Position numbers and translations under genes: made by a program
Shown: piece by piece, positions 41,858-42,347 of the stretch
How the letters are laid out: the number at the start of each line of letters is the position of its first letter
Position numbering within the stretch: the stretch's first letter is position 1
Notes under the pieces: generated by a model
The model's input: the letters and a program-made list of their open reading frames with translations, nothing else
Told to the model about the DNA's origin: nothing
The model's database searches: none
Source of the DNA: Cypionkella sp.
GTDB lineage: Bacteria; Pseudomonadota; Alphaproteobacteria; Rhodobacterales; Rhodobacteraceae
Assembly: GCA_025458525.1 (NCBI GenBank)
Contig: JALOSF010000012.1
Location: 1 to 42,347, forward strand
Length of the DNA: 42,347 bases
Reading direction: 5' to 3'

Positions 41858-42347
41858 ATGGATTATGCCGTCACCCTTGCCGGGGAAACCCTGATTGCCC
41901 GCCCCTCCGGGGCGCTGTTCTGGCCTGCGCGGGGGGTGTTGTGCGTGTCAGACCTGCATCTTGGCAAATCGGAACGCATGGCGCGCCGGGCCGGTGTCTT
42001 GCTGCCGCCCTATGAGACGCGCGAAACCCTGTTGCGGCTGGAGGCAGAGATCGAGGCCGCAGGGGCCAGCACCGTGATCTGCCTTGGCGACAGTTTCGAT
42101 GATGCCGCCGCGCTGAACGGGCTGGATGAGGCGGACCGTTTGTGGCTGGTGCGGCTGATGGCGGGGCGCAACTGGGTGTGGGTGGCGGGCAACCACGACG
42201 CAGGCCCCCTTGATATTTCAGGCAGCCATCGGGCCGAGGTGCAGATCGGCAGCCTGAGCTTTCGCCACATCGCGGAGCCGGGGAAAAAGGCCGAAGTGTC
42301 AGGCCATTATCACCCCAAGGCGCGGCTGGCGGGCAAGGCATGGCGCT
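41858..42347 (+). CDS. pdeM: Ligase-associated DNA damage-response phosphoesterase PdeM (partial at window end)
   Basis: The window holds the first 163 residues of a calcineurin-like phosphoesterase. The metal-binding motifs are in order: D32-L-H34 in VSDLHLGKSER, CLGDSFDDAAAL, VAGNHDAGP, and GHYHPKARL near the cut. This matches the PdeM family (TIGR04123) that accompanies the Lhr-like helicase in the same order. The gene runs off the right edge; family members are around 220 residues, so roughly a quarter is missing. The ATG at 41858 gives MDYAVTLAGETLIARPSGALFW, the usual N-terminus. Confidence 0.9.
   Translation, partial: MDYAVTLAGETLIARPSGALFWPARGVLCVSDLHLGKSERMARRAGVLLPPYETRETLLRLEAEIEAAGASTVICLGDSFDDAAALNGLDEADRLWLVRLMAGRNWVWVAGNHDAGPLDISGSHRAEVQIGSLSFRHIAEPGKKAEVSGHYHPKARLAGKAWR

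Overview
The window looks like a chromosomal segment of a high-GC alphaproteobacterium, most likely a Rhodobacteraceae (Rhodobacter/Paracoccus/Gemmobacter-like) species. This rests on gene content and codon style: a KpsMTE-type capsule exporter, a DUF2793 phage/GTA-like spike cassette, and a helicase–PdeM ligase-associated pair. No 16S or other phylogenetic marker is present, so the family assignment is an inference.

Bases 1–29400 form a surface-polysaccharide island. The left end carries a fused exostosin-like/fucosyltransferase-like enzyme, an O-fucosyltransferase-like protein, an unknown protein, and ManC (GDP-mannose supply). A minus-strand block follows: a DUF2793 tail-fibre/head-spike-like protein, two small phage-type proteins with a strong terminator, and a coiled-coil protein. 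Next come a galactofuranosyl/rhamnosyl-type GT2, GalE, and the exporter genes KpsM (minus) and KpsE–KpsT (plus). Two large secreted RTX proteins follow, a metzincin protease and a beta-propeller-like protein, transcribed divergently and sharing a related C-terminal secretion module. The right part holds a GT2, a 1328-residue multidomain enzyme (galectin-like + GT31-like + second GT-A domain), a GT4-like enzyme, a sulfotransferase and Glf. ManC, GalE and Glf would supply GDP-mannose, UDP-galactose and UDP-galactofuranose. The glycosyltransferases would assemble the chain, the sulfotransferases decorate it, and KpsMTE export it. The outer-membrane channel, the KpsC/KpsS linker enzymes, GDP-fucose synthesis genes and a type I secretion exporter are absent, so the locus must continue elsewhere.

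Bases 29400–42347 are mainly core genome: a DMT exporter, the ArgP/ArgO pair, a cold-shock protein, a second isolated sulfotransferase, YebC, and an apparent five-gene operon (YmdB-like phosphodiesterase, DMT exporter, SLC13-type transporter, small lipoprotein, ManB-type phosphohexomutase). The window ends with an Lhr-like helicase and the start of PdeM. ManB complements ManC for GDP-mannose.

The most unusual items are the galectin-like/GT31-like fusion, which recalls the domain order of plant beta-1,3-galactosyltransferases, and the spike-like phage/GTA cassette sitting inside a capsule locus. No tRNA, rRNA, CRISPR array or insertion sequence was recognised.
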